A stretch of DNA of 64,000 bases from Hoylesella loescheii DSM 19665 = JCM 12249 = ATCC 15930 (GCF_000378085.1 NZ_KB899217.1:96840-160839); one strand, 5' to 3'; shown: positions 25,571 through 34,829, numbered from the stretch's first letter. The notes: a model not told the origin generated them from the letters alone. Numbers and translations are program-made.

Positions 25571-26433
25571 CATGTTTTCAACTAGCAAACATTGCTCTAG
25601 TTCGGAATAAGATACCATTTGTTTTGAACAAGACTAAAGCATAATGGCACCCACATACCATATTCTATGGACATGTCCAGATACTAAACAAGATTCGGAA
25701 TTAAGCACCATATACTTGAACTAGCCTAGATGCAACAACATCTATTATGCCATCTACCGCGCAGCAGTTGGTATAAATAGCATCTTCTCGTATCTTCGCC
25801 TTGTCTAAAACGTATGGCGCCTCATCTCGATCACGCTTATTAGATATGAGTTTGGGATAACATCAAACTTATAACAGCCGATGTTTATGTTCATGCCATT
25901 GGCCCATCTACCGCGTAGTGGTTGGTCTGTTGGTAGGGCAGGGTTGCGAACGAAGTGAGCTACCCTGTCTAAGTGATGTTTACAATCCCACAAGGCCGTA
26001 GGTCTTGGTCTTTTTCCCATTGTTTAGTTTGTATGGAGATATTGATTGTTTATGGGTGCAATTTAACATGCAGGAAAAGGAAAGGGTGTCGATAAAGAGG
26101 CGGAATAATAGGCAGAAGAAGAGAACGTTGCGCCCATTCATCATCTAGAAGCATTCATCGGAAACAAACTAAGACCTACACCCTTGTTTGCTCTCTGCGC
26201 TACTTAGACAGGTTAGGTCGCTTTGGTTTCCAATCCAGCCCTAACAAAAGACCAACCGCTACGCGGTAGTTGGCGCAACATCCCTCACACATACATAAGT
26301 GATGAGGAGTTGTTGGTTAACTCAAACAAGCCAAAATAAGCATTCTGTTTACTGCTGGAAAGCATTGATTATGCGTTATTTAATGAAGTCGGGTGCTACA
26401 TAACAAAAGTGCGGGTGCTACAAAACTTCATCT
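25571..26433. other. Gene-free stretch with dispersed repeat words
   Basis: The largest gene-free interval in the window (1.25 kb including the flanking features) between the cyclophilin and asnA genes. It holds three copies of a short palindrome (CTACCGCGTAGTGGTTGGT-like at 25754-25777, 25907-25926 and 26251-26278) and one copy of AGTTCGGAATAAGATACCAT at 25599-25624, shared with 63516 and in part with 54051. No coding remnant could be recognised. Confidence 0.6.
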
Positions 26434-26527
26434 GGAACGCCATTCCAGATAACATGGAACACCATTCCAGATAAGATGGAACACGATTCCAGATAACATG
26501 GAACAGCATTCCAGTTGATATGGAACA
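26434..26527. repeat. 22-bp tandem palindromic repeat, GGAACA family, copy B
   Basis: Four units of exactly 22 bases at 26434, 26456, 26478 and 26500, then a broken fifth (GGAACAAACC). The core is GGAACAncATTCCAGATAAC, with near-identical linkers, so this is the most homogeneous of the three copies. It lies about 140 bases past the 3' end of asnA (minus strand). Confidence 0.9.
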
Positions 26528-26667
26528 AACCGAGAATTTAAAAAGCATGCCTTGAGGGCTTAATTTTCGCTTTTCAAACACAAAACGATCAGCACGTAAC
26601 TGACTTAAACAAGCAAGACATTAGGCACGAAAGAAAAAATCAAATAAGTAAAAAGCTGTGTGCCCAA

Positions 26668-27705
26668 TTAGATTAACGGCATACCGGCGGCTTCGCAGAG
26701 GGCACGCATTTCATCACTCCAAATGCTGGCTTGTATCTCGCCTACATGCGCCTTTTGCAACAAAACCATACACAACCGACTTTGTCCGATACCGCCACCG
26801 ATGCACAAGGGCAACTTGCCCGACAGTAACTGACGATGGAAATACAGTTCCGTACGGTTCTGCTGACCCATTATTTCAAGTTGGTGCAATAAGGCTTCGG
26901 CATTCACACGAATACCCATCGAAGACAGTTCTACCGAGCGCCCCAACACGGGATACCATATTAAGATGTCCCCATTAAGCCCCATGTGCCCGTCTTCGGC
27001 CTGTGTCGACCAGTCATCATAGTCGGGTGCGCGACCATCATGTCGTTCCCCGTCACTCAGTTTACCACCAATACCCACGATAAACACCGCCCCATACTTC
27101 TCGCAAATGGCTTCTTCGCGCTCTTTCGGCGTGAGATGGGGGTACATCTGCAACAATTCTTCGCTGTGCACAAAATGTATTTCGGGTGGAAGGAAGGGTT
27201 GGAGGGTGGGATAGGTTTCGCAAGTGAGATACTCGGTACGCAATATCGCCGCGTAAATACGGCGCACGGTCTGCTTCAAAAAGCTAAGCGTGCGTTGCTC
27301 GGGGGTAATAACCATCTCCCAATCCCATTGATCTACGTACAGCGAATGCAAGTTATCCAACTCTTCGTCGGCGCGAATGGCGTTCATATCGGTGTAAATG
27401 CCATAGCCTGGCTTTATCTTATATTCGGCCAGCGTTAGGCGTTTCCACTTAGCCAGTGAATGTACCACCTCGGCTCGAGCATCTCCTAAGTCCTTGATGG
27501 GGAACGTAACGGGGCGTTCGATGCCGTTAAGGTCGTCGTTAATGCCCAAACCTTGCATCACGAAAAGCGGTGCCGTAACTCGGCGCAAACGCAGTTCGGT
27601 GGAGAGGTTTTGCTGAAAAAAGTCCTTTATCAGCTTTATTGCCTGTTCTGTTCTCACCTTGTCAAGGAGGGCATGGTAATGTTCTGGCCGTATCAATGTG
27701 CTCAT
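26668..27705 (-). CDS. asnA: Aspartate-ammonia ligase (asparagine synthetase A)
   Basis: 345 residues from MSTLIRPEHYHALLDKVR; 16 upstream in-frame codons are excluded because the promoter overlaps them. It makes asparagine from aspartate, ammonia and ATP. Class II synthetase-like motifs are visible: LFVMQGLGINDDLNGIERPV, KWKRLTLAEY, YVDQWDWEMVI, and the C-terminal LCIGGGIGQSRLCMVLLQKAH. Length is close to the 330 residues of the E. coli enzyme. Confidence 0.95.
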   Translation of the reverse strand: MSTLIRPEHYHALLDKVRTEQAIKLIKDFFQQNLSTELRLRRVTAPLFVMQGLGINDDLNGIERPVTFPIKDLGDARAEVVHSLAKWKRLTLAEYKIKPGYGIYTDMNAIRADEELDNLHSLYVDQWDWEMVITPEQRTLSFLKQTVRRIYAAILRTEYLTCETYPTLQPFLPPEIHFVHSEELLQMYPHLTPKEREEAICEKYGAVFIVGIGGKLSDGERHDGRAPDYDDWSTQAEDGHMGLNGDILIWYPVLGRSVELSSMGIRVNAEALLHQLEIMGQQNRTELYFHRQLLSGKLPLCIGGGIGQSRLCMVLLQKAHVGEIQASIWSDEMRALCEAAGMPLI

Positions 27706-27729
27706 AGGTCGAAATGTTATTTTGTTGTA

Positions 27730-27762
27730 CAAAGGTAGCAAAATAAACAACAAATGGGCAAA
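27730..27762 (-). promoter_or_regulatory. Promoter of asnA
   Basis: On the minus strand TTTG (complement of 27759-27762), 21-base spacer, TACCTTTG (complement of 27730-27737). It ends 25 bases before the chosen ATG at 27705 and supports that start. Confidence 0.7.
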
Positions 27763-27963
27763 ACACGGAAAATAATATCACAATTTGATGTAAAATAAGG
27801 TATTTATACGTCATTTAGTCATCATTATTGGTCATTTCCTGCGCATTATAAAATCAAGATATAGCACACACCTTTGTAGCTTACCCAATAAATTGCGCCC
27901 TATATTGGTGTTAATCCCAATAAAGTTAAGGCTGTGCAAAACCATACTTTTCGTTGCACCACA

Positions 27964-27995
27964 TTTGCTCAAACCAACAAAAATGCTTACTTTTG
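27964..27995 (+). promoter_or_regulatory. Promoter of tRNA-Arg
   Basis: TTTG at 27964-27967, 20-base spacer, TACTTTTG at 27988-27995, 20 bases before the tRNA. Near-consensus Bacteroidota promoter. Confidence 0.8.
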
Positions 27996-28014
27996 CATCG
28001 CAATAAACAATAAA

Positions 28015-28088
28015 GGCCTCGTAGTTCAGCTGAATAGAACGCAGGATTCCGGTTCCTGAAGTCGTGGGTTTGAATCCCGCCGGGGTCA
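28015..28088 (+). tRNA. tRNA-Arg (anticodon CCG)
   Basis: A full cloverleaf can be folded: acceptor GGCCTCG / CGGGGTC (one G-T and one T-G wobble), D stem GTTC/GAAC, anticodon stem CAGGA/TCCTG with loop TTCCGGT (anticodon CCG, reading CGG), five-base variable loop, T stem GTGGG/CCCGC with loop TTTGAAT. The discriminator is A and CCA is not encoded. It has its own promoter and terminator, so it is a single-gene transcript. Confidence 0.95.
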
Positions 28089-28089
28089 C

Positions 28090-28121
28090 AAAAGGGGAAT
28101 GCTAGGGCGTTCCCTTTTTAA
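28090..28121 (+). terminator. Terminator of tRNA-Arg
   Basis: Stem AAAGGGGAA / TTCCCTTTT (one wobble) with loop and a T-rich 3' arm, starting two bases after the tRNA end. Confidence 0.7.
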
Positions 28122-28267
28122 ATTTGCAAATTGGCCTTTTCAACAAATATACGCGGTATGTTAAAAACAATAACGAAACGAAGACACAAACAACTTTGTG
28201 AAAGAAGTTCTGATATTGCTAAACTACACTACTAAAAGACTATCATAACAGTAAACAAACAAAGCAA

Positions 28268-28486
28268 ATGAAAAGACTCTTACTCTCCCTAACTTTATCG
28301 GTTTTTGCCATTTCCACATCTTGCAAAAACGAGGAAACCGTTTATATATGCACAGGTCCAAAGGCTGAAGTGTATCATGCAAGAAAAAACTGTCGCGGTT
28401 TAAATAGGTGCAGTGGCAGCATCAAAACGGTTTCGCTGTCTAAAGCCGTGCAAATGGGCAGGCGCGCCTGTAAGATTTGCTGGTAA
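28268..28486 (+). CDS. Small Cys-rich lipoprotein with Ada-like metal-binding motif
   Basis: 72 residues. The lipobox ISTSC puts an acylated Cys at about residue 19. The mature part reads VYICTGPKAEVYHARKNC, then LSKAVQMGRRACKICW. This is the pattern Y-H-x4-C...L-x3-A-x3-G-x2-A-C-x2-C of small Ada-type zinc-binding modules found at the ends of many secreted proteins; here the module is the whole protein. Four cysteines could bind a metal or form disulfides. Role unknown; placement beside the tRNA is probably incidental. Confidence 0.7.
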   Translation: MKRLLLSLTLSVFAISTSCKNEETVYICTGPKAEVYHARKNCRGLNRCSGSIKTVSLSKAVQMGRRACKICW

Positions 28487-28729
28487 AACGCAACGCGATT
28501 AAAGTATATCTACCACTTAACTAAAATCATACTAAGCGTTTAAAAGCATCGGCAAATATTGAAAATGCTTCGCACTGCAATTTGGTATACTCACATTATT
28601 TTCCTAATTTTGTAATCGAAGCAGGCGATGCGCAAACTGTTTATCAGTCAATCGCTCTATTGAAGTACGGCAGTCGTAACTTAGCATATTGGCGTAAGCC
28701 GTGTGTCTTATATAAATAAGGAGTGGAAT

Positions 28730-28954
28730 ATGGAATACAGCGCAGAAGAGAAACTGGAATGGTCCATCTACTTTATTCATGAATTCGGAAAGAGGTATGG
28801 GCTAACGATGAAGCAAGCCTTTGGATATTTGCAACGGTTCAAAGGCATTGATTTCATCGATAAACATTATAGCTATGCTCATACACAATCGTTCGAAACA
28901 ATGTTGGACGACATTTCACAATATTGCCGCAGAATGGGAGGAGAATTACAATGA
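28730..28954 (+). CDS. DUF3791 protein (first gene of the DUF3990 cassette)
   Basis: 74 residues from ATG 28730 (an in-frame ATG at 28703 would add nine). The all-helical sequence EWSIYFIHEFGKRYGLTMKQ, then FIDKHYSYAHTQSFETMLDDI, fits DUF3791: a short domain with a Y-x3-H-T-[QG] motif. It overlaps the next gene by 4 bases (ATGA), so the two are translated together. DUF3791 genes commonly sit beside DUF3990 genes. An antitoxin-like role is inference from size, order and coupling. Confidence 0.75.
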   Translation: MEYSAEEKLEWSIYFIHEFGKRYGLTMKQAFGYLQRFKGIDFIDKHYSYAHTQSFETMLDDISQYCRRMGGELQ

Positions 28955-29427
28955 AGCTTTATCATGGCACTACAAGTGAATTCGACGAGATAGATCTCTC
29001 GAAATCGAAACCAAACAAAGACTTTGGACGTGGTTTTTATTTATCTGCCGAATTAGAACAGGCAAAAGACTTTGCCCAAACACGCGCTCTTTTGTTAGGA
29101 GGTTCACCCGTAATAGTGAGTTATGAGTTTGACGAAAGGTTGCTCACTTCAAACGAGCTAAAAGTTAAAACCTTTGGGGATTATACGGAAGAGTGGGCAA
29201 ATTTTATCCTCGCAAATAGAAACAACACTTCAAACACGCTCATTCACAATTACGATATTGTAATTGGTCCTATCGCAAATGACCGTGTAGGTCTTCAGTT
29301 AGTTAGGTTTACCAACCGCGACATTGACATGCCCACACTCATTAGAAGGCTAAAATTCATGAAAGGTAAGACTATTCAGTATTACTTTGGTACGGAACTC
29401 GCCATTAAACATCTGAAACGATTATGA
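28951..29427 (+). CDS. DUF3990 protein, ADP-ribosyltransferase-like fold
   Basis: 158 residues from MKLYHGTTSEFDEIDLSKSK. The opening LYHGT and the following DFGRGFYLS with QAKDFA have the spacing of the H-Y-type ADP-ribosyltransferase core (His in the first strand, Tyr in GFYL). DYTEEWANFILANR and IVIGPIANDRVG are further DUF3990 landmarks. A third catalytic acidic residue cannot be assigned by eye. It overlaps both neighbours by 4 bases. The cassette reads more A+T-rich than the flanking core genes, which suggests transfer. Toxin activity is inferred, not shown. Confidence 0.75.
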   Translation: MKLYHGTTSEFDEIDLSKSKPNKDFGRGFYLSAELEQAKDFAQTRALLLGGSPVIVSYEFDERLLTSNELKVKTFGDYTEEWANFILANRNNTSNTLIHNYDIVIGPIANDRVGLQLVRFTNRDIDMPTLIRRLKFMKGKTIQYYFGTELAIKHLKRL

Positions 29428-29645
29428 ACGAAAAAGAAGAGATGAAGGCATACTTGGTGAAAGAACTAGCCTTGATGCTGATTGAAAACAACAAGGACAT
29501 TTCAATTGAGGAGGCTCTGACCACAATTTTCAACTCCGAAACATACGAAAAGCTGATGAGCGATGCTACAAAGCTGTATTATCAAAGCCCAGGATACGTG
29601 TTCTCGTTTCTGAATAACGAACTGAAAACAGGAAAGATGGCATGA
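29424..29645 (+). CDS. Third small gene of the DUF3990 cassette, unknown helical protein
   Basis: 73 residues: MNEKEEMKAYLVKELALMLI, then ISIEEALTTIFNSETYEKL and LYYQSPGYVFSFLNNEL. It is predicted helical with a conserved-looking Y-x-Q-S-P-G-Y segment. I recall similar short proteins following DUF3990 genes in Bacteroidota but no name for them. It starts within the stop of the DUF3990 gene (ATGA overlap). It may be a second partner or immunity component. Confidence 0.65.
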   Translation: MNEKEEMKAYLVKELALMLIENNKDISIEEALTTIFNSETYEKLMSDATKLYYQSPGYVFSFLNNELKTGKMA

Positions 29646-30269
29646 GCCAAACGGAGTAACCTGCATTGTCCGTTCGACATTCAGTTAAATAAAAAAGAAC
29701 ATAGTAAGTATTGTATCGTTATGCAATAGTATCTACAAACACTCACACAGAGGCACAGAGAATGCAGAGAAATATAGGCAGTTGTTGTCGAAAACAATTA
29801 TTTGAAGTTTCTCTCAAGTAGTTCGCAACGCCTTCAAAGTGCTTTTATGAAGACAAGTTTCGAATAAGGCAGTACCAAAACAGACTTGATGGTTATGATC
29901 CAAACACAACAATATCCTTTGCCTTTATCATTAAAAGAAATAGTGCTTTTGTTTCGCCTTTTTGAAACATTTCGTATCTTTGCATAACCAACTGCTGGCC
30001 CTAGGTCTAGTTCTTGGCGACGGCCAAAGGTGCGCAGCAACCCTTTTTATCCAACAAAGCAAAAGTCAACTTTACATTAACAATAACAAAAACATAAACC
30101 CATACGAACGGCTAAGCAACGCGCATTGTCTCTCGACATGACGAAACAGACGAAGGACAGCCACAACAGGCGACCCACCCAATAAGAAAGGAACGCCTAT
30201 GCACAAGCCAAACCATGCGGACTAAACCAACGCCAAGACCGCGCGGTTCGTTCAAACTTAAAACCAAAC
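29646..30269. other. Gene-free stretch and probable long leader of pepT
   Basis: About 620 bases. A -7 box TATCTTTG at 29975-29982 suggests transcription of pepT from about 29990, which gives a 5' untranslated region near 280 bases. I recognise no riboswitch in it. Open frames in it are short and not coding-like. Confidence 0.45.
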
Positions 30270-31493
30270 ATGGAAATAACAGAAAGATTTATCAATTATA
30301 CCAAGTTCGATACACAGTCGGACGACAGCTCGGAGTCGGTTCCGAGTACCCCGAAACAACTCGTTTTCGCCGAATATTTGAAAAAGGAGATGGAACGAGA
30401 AGGCCTAAGCGACGTGGAGATGGACGACATGGGCTATCTCTATGGCACGCTGAAAGCCAACTGCAAAAAGAAAATTCCAACCATCGGATTTATCTCACAC
30501 TACGACACTAGCCCCGATAGCAGCGGCAAAGACGTTAAGGCACGCATCGTGAAAAACTACGATGGAGGCGACATCGAACTGTCACCTGGCATCGTTTCGT
30601 CGCCAACAAAGTTCCCCGAACTAAAAAACCACGTGGGCGAAGACCTCATCGTGACCGACGGCACCACGCTTCTTGGAGCCGACGACAAGGCTGGAATAGC
30701 CGAGATTATGCAGGCTGTATGCTGGTTGCGCGACCATAACGAAGTGAAACATGGTGACATTCGCGTGGCCTTTAACCCCGACGAGGAGATTGGTAAAGGT
30801 GCACACAACTTCGATGTAGAGAGGTTTGGCTGCGAATGGGCATACACAATCGATGGCGGAGACCTTGGAGAACTGGAGTACGAGAACTTTAACGCCGCTG
30901 GCGCAAAGGTAAACATCAAGGGCGTTAGCGTGCATCCGGGTTACGCCAAAGGAAAAATGATTAATGCAAACAGATTGGCTTGCGAGTTCTGTAACATGCT
31001 TCCAGACGACCAAACACCTGAAACGACCGAGGGATATGAGGGCTTTTACCACCTCATTGGCATGCAGACCAGCACCGAAACAGCCAAACTGAACTTCATT
31101 ATACGCGACCACGACCGCGACAAGTTCGAAGATCGCAAGGCGTTTTTTGAGAAATGCGCCCGCACCATGAACGAAAAATACGGCGAAGGAACGGTTGAAG
31201 TGGTGCTAAACGACCAATATTACAACATGAAGGAGAAAATAGACCCCAACATGCACGTAATAGACATCGTTTTGCAAGCCATGATGCAGAGTGGCGTTTC
31301 GCCCAAAGTGAAGCCCATACGCGGTGGAACGGATGGTGCGCAACTAAGCTACAAGGGACTGCCTTGCCCAAACATATTCGCTGGAGGTGTAAACTTCCAC
31401 GGACCTTACGAGTTTGTTTCGGTGCAAGTTATGGAGAAAGCCATGAACGTTATCGTTAAGATATGCGAGATTGTGGCCGACTATAACGATTGA
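30270..31493 (+). CDS. pepT: Peptidase T (tripeptide aminopeptidase, M20B)
   Basis: 407 residues. This cytoplasmic dizinc enzyme removes N-terminal residues from tripeptides. The motifs in order are [10 protein letters not shown] (first metal His/Asp) near residue 77, GADDKAG near 140, NPDEEIG near 173 (general base Glu and metal Glu), [15 protein letters not shown], and [20 protein letters not shown] with the dimer-contact and zinc-binding C-terminal part. Length matches E. coli PepT. Confidence 0.95.
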   Translation: MEITERFINYTKFDTQSDDSSESVPSTPKQLVFAEYLKKEMEREGLSDVEMDDMGYLYGTLKANCKKKIPTIGFISHYDTSPDSSGKDVKARIVKNYDGGDIELSPGIVSSPTKFPELKNHVGEDLIVTDGTTLLGADDKAGIAEIMQAVCWLRDHNEVKHGDIRVAFNPDEEIGKGAHNFDVERFGCEWAYTIDGGDLGELEYENFNAAGAKVNIKGVSVHPGYAKGKMINANRLACEFCNMLPDDQTPETTEGYEGFYHLIGMQTSTETAKLNFIIRDHDRDKFEDRKAFFEKCARTMNEKYGEGTVEVVLNDQYYNMKEKIDPNMHVIDIVLQAMMQSGVSPKVKPIRGGTDGAQLSYKGLPCPNIFAGGVNFHGPYEFVSVQVMEKAMNVIVKICEIVADYND

Positions 31494-31604
31494 AAAGTCC
31501 AATCAACACGCCATAACAGCGCACAAACCCTAGCTGGCTAAAAGGCATAACTAAGCTAGAAATGAACTTAGAGACATTCCAAAACGCGCTATAAGCAAAA
31601 CCAA

Positions 31605-31645
31605 ATACGGGGCGAACGTTCTTTAAGAGAGCGTTCGCCCCTCAA
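31605..31645 (+). terminator. Hairpin terminator after pepT
   Basis: Stem GGGGCGAACGTTCT / AGAGCGTTCGCCCC (from 31609, one wobble) with loop TTAAG, ending at 31641. It lies about 115 bases past the pepT stop and before the lactate permease promoter box TATATTTG (31688-31695). Confidence 0.7.
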
Positions 31646-31779
31646 CATTTTATATCTTTAAAGAGCAGCTTATCCAGTATTTTTTGCTATATTTGCCAAA
31701 TACAATGTGGGGCGAAAGCGACCTATCGCCTACGCCACACATACAAACACAACCCTCTAACCCAACAAAACAGCACCCT

Positions 31780-33327
31780 ATGGCCGCACTCGTTTCAGTT
31801 CTTCCCATCGTTCTGCTCTTCGTCTTGATGCTTGGTTTCAAGATGGCAGGCCACCGCAGCGCCTTTGTCAGCTTGCTCGCTACGGCAGCTATTGCCGTAT
31901 TTCTCGCACCAGCCATGAACTTCGCACCCGAGGGTTTCACACAAATGGGCGTGGCATGGGCTTTTGTTGAGGGGGCGCTCAAAGCCGTTTTCCCCATCCT
32001 CATCATCATTTTGATGGCGCTTTTTAGCTATAACGTACTGGTGGAAAGCAAGCAAATAGAAGTTATCAAGGCCCAATTCACCTCGTTTTCCGACGATGAT
32101 GGCGTAACCGTGTTGGTGCTCGTGTGGGGCTTTGGCGGACTTCTTGAGGGCATGGCAGGCTTCGGAACGGCCGTGGCCATTCCCACAGCGATACTTATTT
32201 CGTTAGGTTATAAACCATTGTTCAGCGCCTTGGTATCGCTCATCGCCAACACCGTGCCCACAGGTTTCGGTGCAGTGGGCGTGCCTGTGATAACCTTAGC
32301 CAACGAGATTGCACCTGGTGGAGCTGCCTCGCAAGAACTTATCTCGCAGCTATCGGTATATGCCGTGATGCAATTATCCTTGCTTTACCTCGTTCTCCCC
32401 TTTATCATCCTCACGCTAACCAACCGCAGTCGGGGTGCAATACTTAAAAACCTGCGACTCGCGCTGTGGGTGGGTGCTGTGTCGTTAGGGTCGCAATACC
32501 TCGTGGCACGTTATCTCGGAGCCGAGACGCCAGCCATTATCGGCTCGTTATCAGCCATCGTGGCCATCGTGATTTACGCCAAACTGTTTGCACCGAAGAA
32601 AAAAGCAGAAAACAAAAAGGCATACACCGCCAGTCAAACACTTAGGGCTTGGGCAGTGTACGCCTTCATCTTATTGTTCATTCTACTTTCAGGGCCACTC
32701 TTTCCACCCATCAACGCCTTCTTAAAGTCTACATTGGTGTCGCGCATCGCTCTGCCCATACACGCTCCAGGCACAGCTTTCTCGTTCGCTTGGATAGGTA
32801 ACGCGGGCCTCATGCTATTCTTAGGCACGGTATTGGGTGGCTTAGTGCAAGGTCTTTCACCTCGGCAGCTACTTGTTTCGCTAGCTCGCACGGTGGTAAA
32901 CCTGCGCAAAACCACGGTCACCATTATCTCACTCGTGGCCTTAGCAGCCATAATGAATTATGCAGGCATGATACTTGTCATCGCCGACACGCTTGCCAAC
33001 ATCACGGGCAAGGCCTATCCGCTGTTCGCTCCGTTAATTGGTGCTATCGGAACGTTCGTTACGGGCAGCGACACTTCTTCGAACATACTCTTCGCCAAGC
33101 TGCAAGCCAACGTGGCAACGCAACTTCATCATGCCGACCCTAATTGGATTGTGGCCTCTAATACCACAGGTGCTACGGGCGGTAAGATGATTTCGCCACA
33201 AAGCATTGCCATCGCAACGGCCGCTTGCGATATGCAAGGCAAGGACGGAGAGATACTGAAATCGGCCCTACCTTATGCCGCCTTGTACATCATTATTGGT
33301 GGACTGATGGTGATATTTGCGGGCTAA
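31780..33327 (+). CDS. L-lactate permease (LctP family)
   Basis: 515 residues from MAALVSVLPIVLLFVLMLGF; 32 in-frame upstream codons are excluded as they read as leader sequence. About 12-14 membrane segments are visible. The family words GGLLEGMAGFGTAVAIPTAI, ALVSLIANTVPTGFGAVGVP and, near the C-terminus, GTFVTGSDTSSNILFAKLQ and TTGATGGKMISPQSIAIATA identify LctP/LldP. It imports L-lactate (possibly glycolate) by proton symport. A -7 box TATATTTG is at 31688-31695. No lactate dehydrogenase gene is adjacent. Confidence 0.92.
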   Translation: MAALVSVLPIVLLFVLMLGFKMAGHRSAFVSLLATAAIAVFLAPAMNFAPEGFTQMGVAWAFVEGALKAVFPILIIILMALFSYNVLVESKQIEVIKAQFTSFSDDDGVTVLVLVWGFGGLLEGMAGFGTAVAIPTAILISLGYKPLFSALVSLIANTVPTGFGAVGVPVITLANEIAPGGAASQELISQLSVYAVMQLSLLYLVLPFIILTLTNRSRGAILKNLRLALWVGAVSLGSQYLVARYLGAETPAIIGSLSAIVAIVIYAKLFAPKKKAENKKAYTASQTLRAWAVYAFILLFILLSGPLFPPINAFLKSTLVSRIALPIHAPGTAFSFAWIGNAGLMLFLGTVLGGLVQGLSPRQLLVSLARTVVNLRKTTVTIISLVALAAIMNYAGMILVIADTLANITGKAYPLFAPLIGAIGTFVTGSDTSSNILFAKLQANVATQLHHADPNWIVASNTTGATGGKMISPQSIAIATAACDMQGKDGEILKSALPYAALYIIIGGLMVIFAG

Positions 33328-33340
33328 TTGGGAGCAAACG

Positions 33341-33380
33341 ATTAGGCGGATAGACTGGTTAACCAGTCTATCCGCCTAAT
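33341..33380. terminator. Perfect 40-bp palindrome between convergent genes
   Basis: 20 bases (ATTAGGCGGATAGACTGGTT) followed without any loop base by their exact reverse complement, 14 bases after the permease stop and 84 bases before the end of queF (minus strand). As RNA it would fold to a stem with a four-base apex and most likely ends both transcripts, though the T run is poor. Confidence 0.65.
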
Positions 33381-33464
33381 TATCCAATCGTTAAATTGCC
33401 CACTTATCAACTAGTCAACCTGTAAACTTGCACACTTGCCAACTAGTTAACTCATAAATATCCC

Positions 33465-33929
33465 TCATCCTCCATACTCCGCAAAACGCTTTTCTGCCAT
33501 TTCTGCATACTTTGTATTGGGCATTCCGTAGTTGGCGAAGGGGTGAATGCTGATGCCGCCACGAGGTGTGAACAACCCAACGACCTCAATATACTTTGGA
33601 TTCATTAGTTTAATGAGGTCTTTCATGATAATATTTACGCAGTCTTCGTGGAAATCGCCGTGGTTGCGAAAGCTGAAAAGGTAGAGCTTTAAGCTCTTAC
33701 TCTCCACCATTCGCACGTTAGGCACGTACGATATACGTATCTCGGCAAAGTCGGGTTGCCCCGTAATGGGGCATAATGAGGTAAATTCAGGGCAATTAAA
33801 CCTTACCCAATAATCGTTCTCAGGATGTTTGTTTTCAAACGTTTCCAACACTTCGGGCGCATAATCCATGCTATATTTCGTGTTGTTTCCCAACAATTTT
33901 AAGCCCTCGGTTTCTCTTTTCTTATCCAT
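33465..33929 (-). CDS. queF: NADPH-dependent 7-cyano-7-deazaguanine reductase
   Basis: 154 residues. It reduces preQ0 to preQ1 in queuosine synthesis. [14 protein letters not shown] contains the nucleophilic Cys, [15 protein letters not shown] the type I NADPH-binding motif (E-S-K-S-hK-hY), and the C-terminal [13 protein letters not shown] completes the T-fold. Length is that of unimodular QueF. The gene follows yhhQ (34140-34829) on the same strand across a repeat tract of 210 bases. Confidence 0.95.
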   Translation of the reverse strand: MDKKRETEGLKLLGNNTKYSMDYAPEVLETFENKHPENDYWVRFNCPEFTSLCPITGQPDFAEIRISYVPNVRMVESKSLKLYLFSFRNHGDFHEDCVNIIMKDLIKLMNPKYIEVVGLFTPRGGISIHPFANYGMPNTKYAEMAEKRFAEYGG

Positions 33930-33939
33930 TTCGTTATCT

Positions 33940-34139
33940 TTCTTGGGTTTATAAGTTTATAAGTTGTTAAGTTGGTGAGTCTTAGAAACCATATCATTCA
34001 CAAGTTCATAAACTAAAAGCCCAAAAGCTTATCAACTTAAAAACTCATTAACTCATTAACTAACAAACTAATCAACTCAAAAACTCACAAACTAATCAAC
34101 TCAAAAACTCACCAACTTAAAAGCTCATCAACTCACAAA
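33940..34139. repeat. AACTCATTAACTC low-complexity tract with inverted symmetry
   Basis: Between yhhQ and queF. The left portion has GTTTATAAGTTTATAAG and TTGGTGAGTC units; the right portion has AAAACTCATTAACTC and CAACTCAAAAACTCAC units. It is the same type of tract as 24390-24720. Confidence 0.75.
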
Positions 34140-34829
34140 CTAAATGCTAAACACACGCCAGATGCTGTAATTCACATCGTTGTCGTAGGTGTCAACTTGC
34201 TCGTGTCGTTTCACATAACGTACCACGCGGATGGTCAACGGCAACACAACAATCTCGTAAGCGGTCTTCAAAATCACCTGCCAAAGCATCAACCAAGGCA
34301 ACTCTTCGGTGGGAACAACGCCCCACAAAGCTAGCGGAAAGAAGATGATTGAATCTACCGACTCGCCGAAAATGGTGCTAACCACTGCACGCAACGAGAA
34401 GTTTTTGCCTCCCGAAGACAGCTTCATCTTGCTCATGATGTAGGCGTTGACAAACGATCCACAAACGAAAGCCAAGAAAGAAGCGAACGCTATGCGGGGC
34501 GCCAACCCGAAAACGGCATGAAAACCCTCGTCGTTGGTCCAATAAGGTGCACCTGGAATGGCGTCGCAAATGGCTCCCAGCGATACGAAGAAGAAGTTCA
34601 TGGCAAAGCCCGTCCATATCAATAGGCGCGCCTTTTTATATCCCCACACTTCGCATACGCAGTCGTTGATGATATACGACACAGGGAATACAATCAAACC
34701 ACCCGTCAAACTGATTGAGCCAAACGCTATTTGCTTTGTTTCTAACACGTTTGCCGCTATCAGACAAACGCAAAAGAGTATGCTGAAAAGCATGAACAGC
34801 ACACTCACTTTATTATCCTTGTTGTTCAT
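34140..34829 (-). CDS. yhhQ: Queuosine precursor transporter (YhhQ / DUF165)
   Basis: 229 residues with six to seven membrane segments. FCVCLIAANVLETKQIAFG, then GGLIVFPVSYIINDCVCEVWGY, FASFLAFVCGSFVNAYIMSKM, and TIFGESVDSIIFFPLALWG are the QPTR-family signature. It imports preQ0/preQ1 or queuine. Together with QueF it covers queuosine precursor uptake and reduction. A minus-strand -7 box TACCTTTG (complement of 34883-34890) precedes it by about 54 bases. No preQ1 riboswitch was recognised in the short leader. Confidence 0.92.
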   Translation of the reverse strand: MNNKDNKVSVLFMLFSILFCVCLIAANVLETKQIAFGSISLTGGLIVFPVSYIINDCVCEVWGYKKARLLIWTGFAMNFFFVSLGAICDAIPGAPYWTNDEGFHAVFGLAPRIAFASFLAFVCGSFVNAYIMSKMKLSSGGKNFSLRAVVSTIFGESVDSIIFFPLALWGVVPTEELPWLMLWQVILKTAYEIVVLPLTIRVVRYVKRHEQVDTYDNDVNYSIWRVFSI

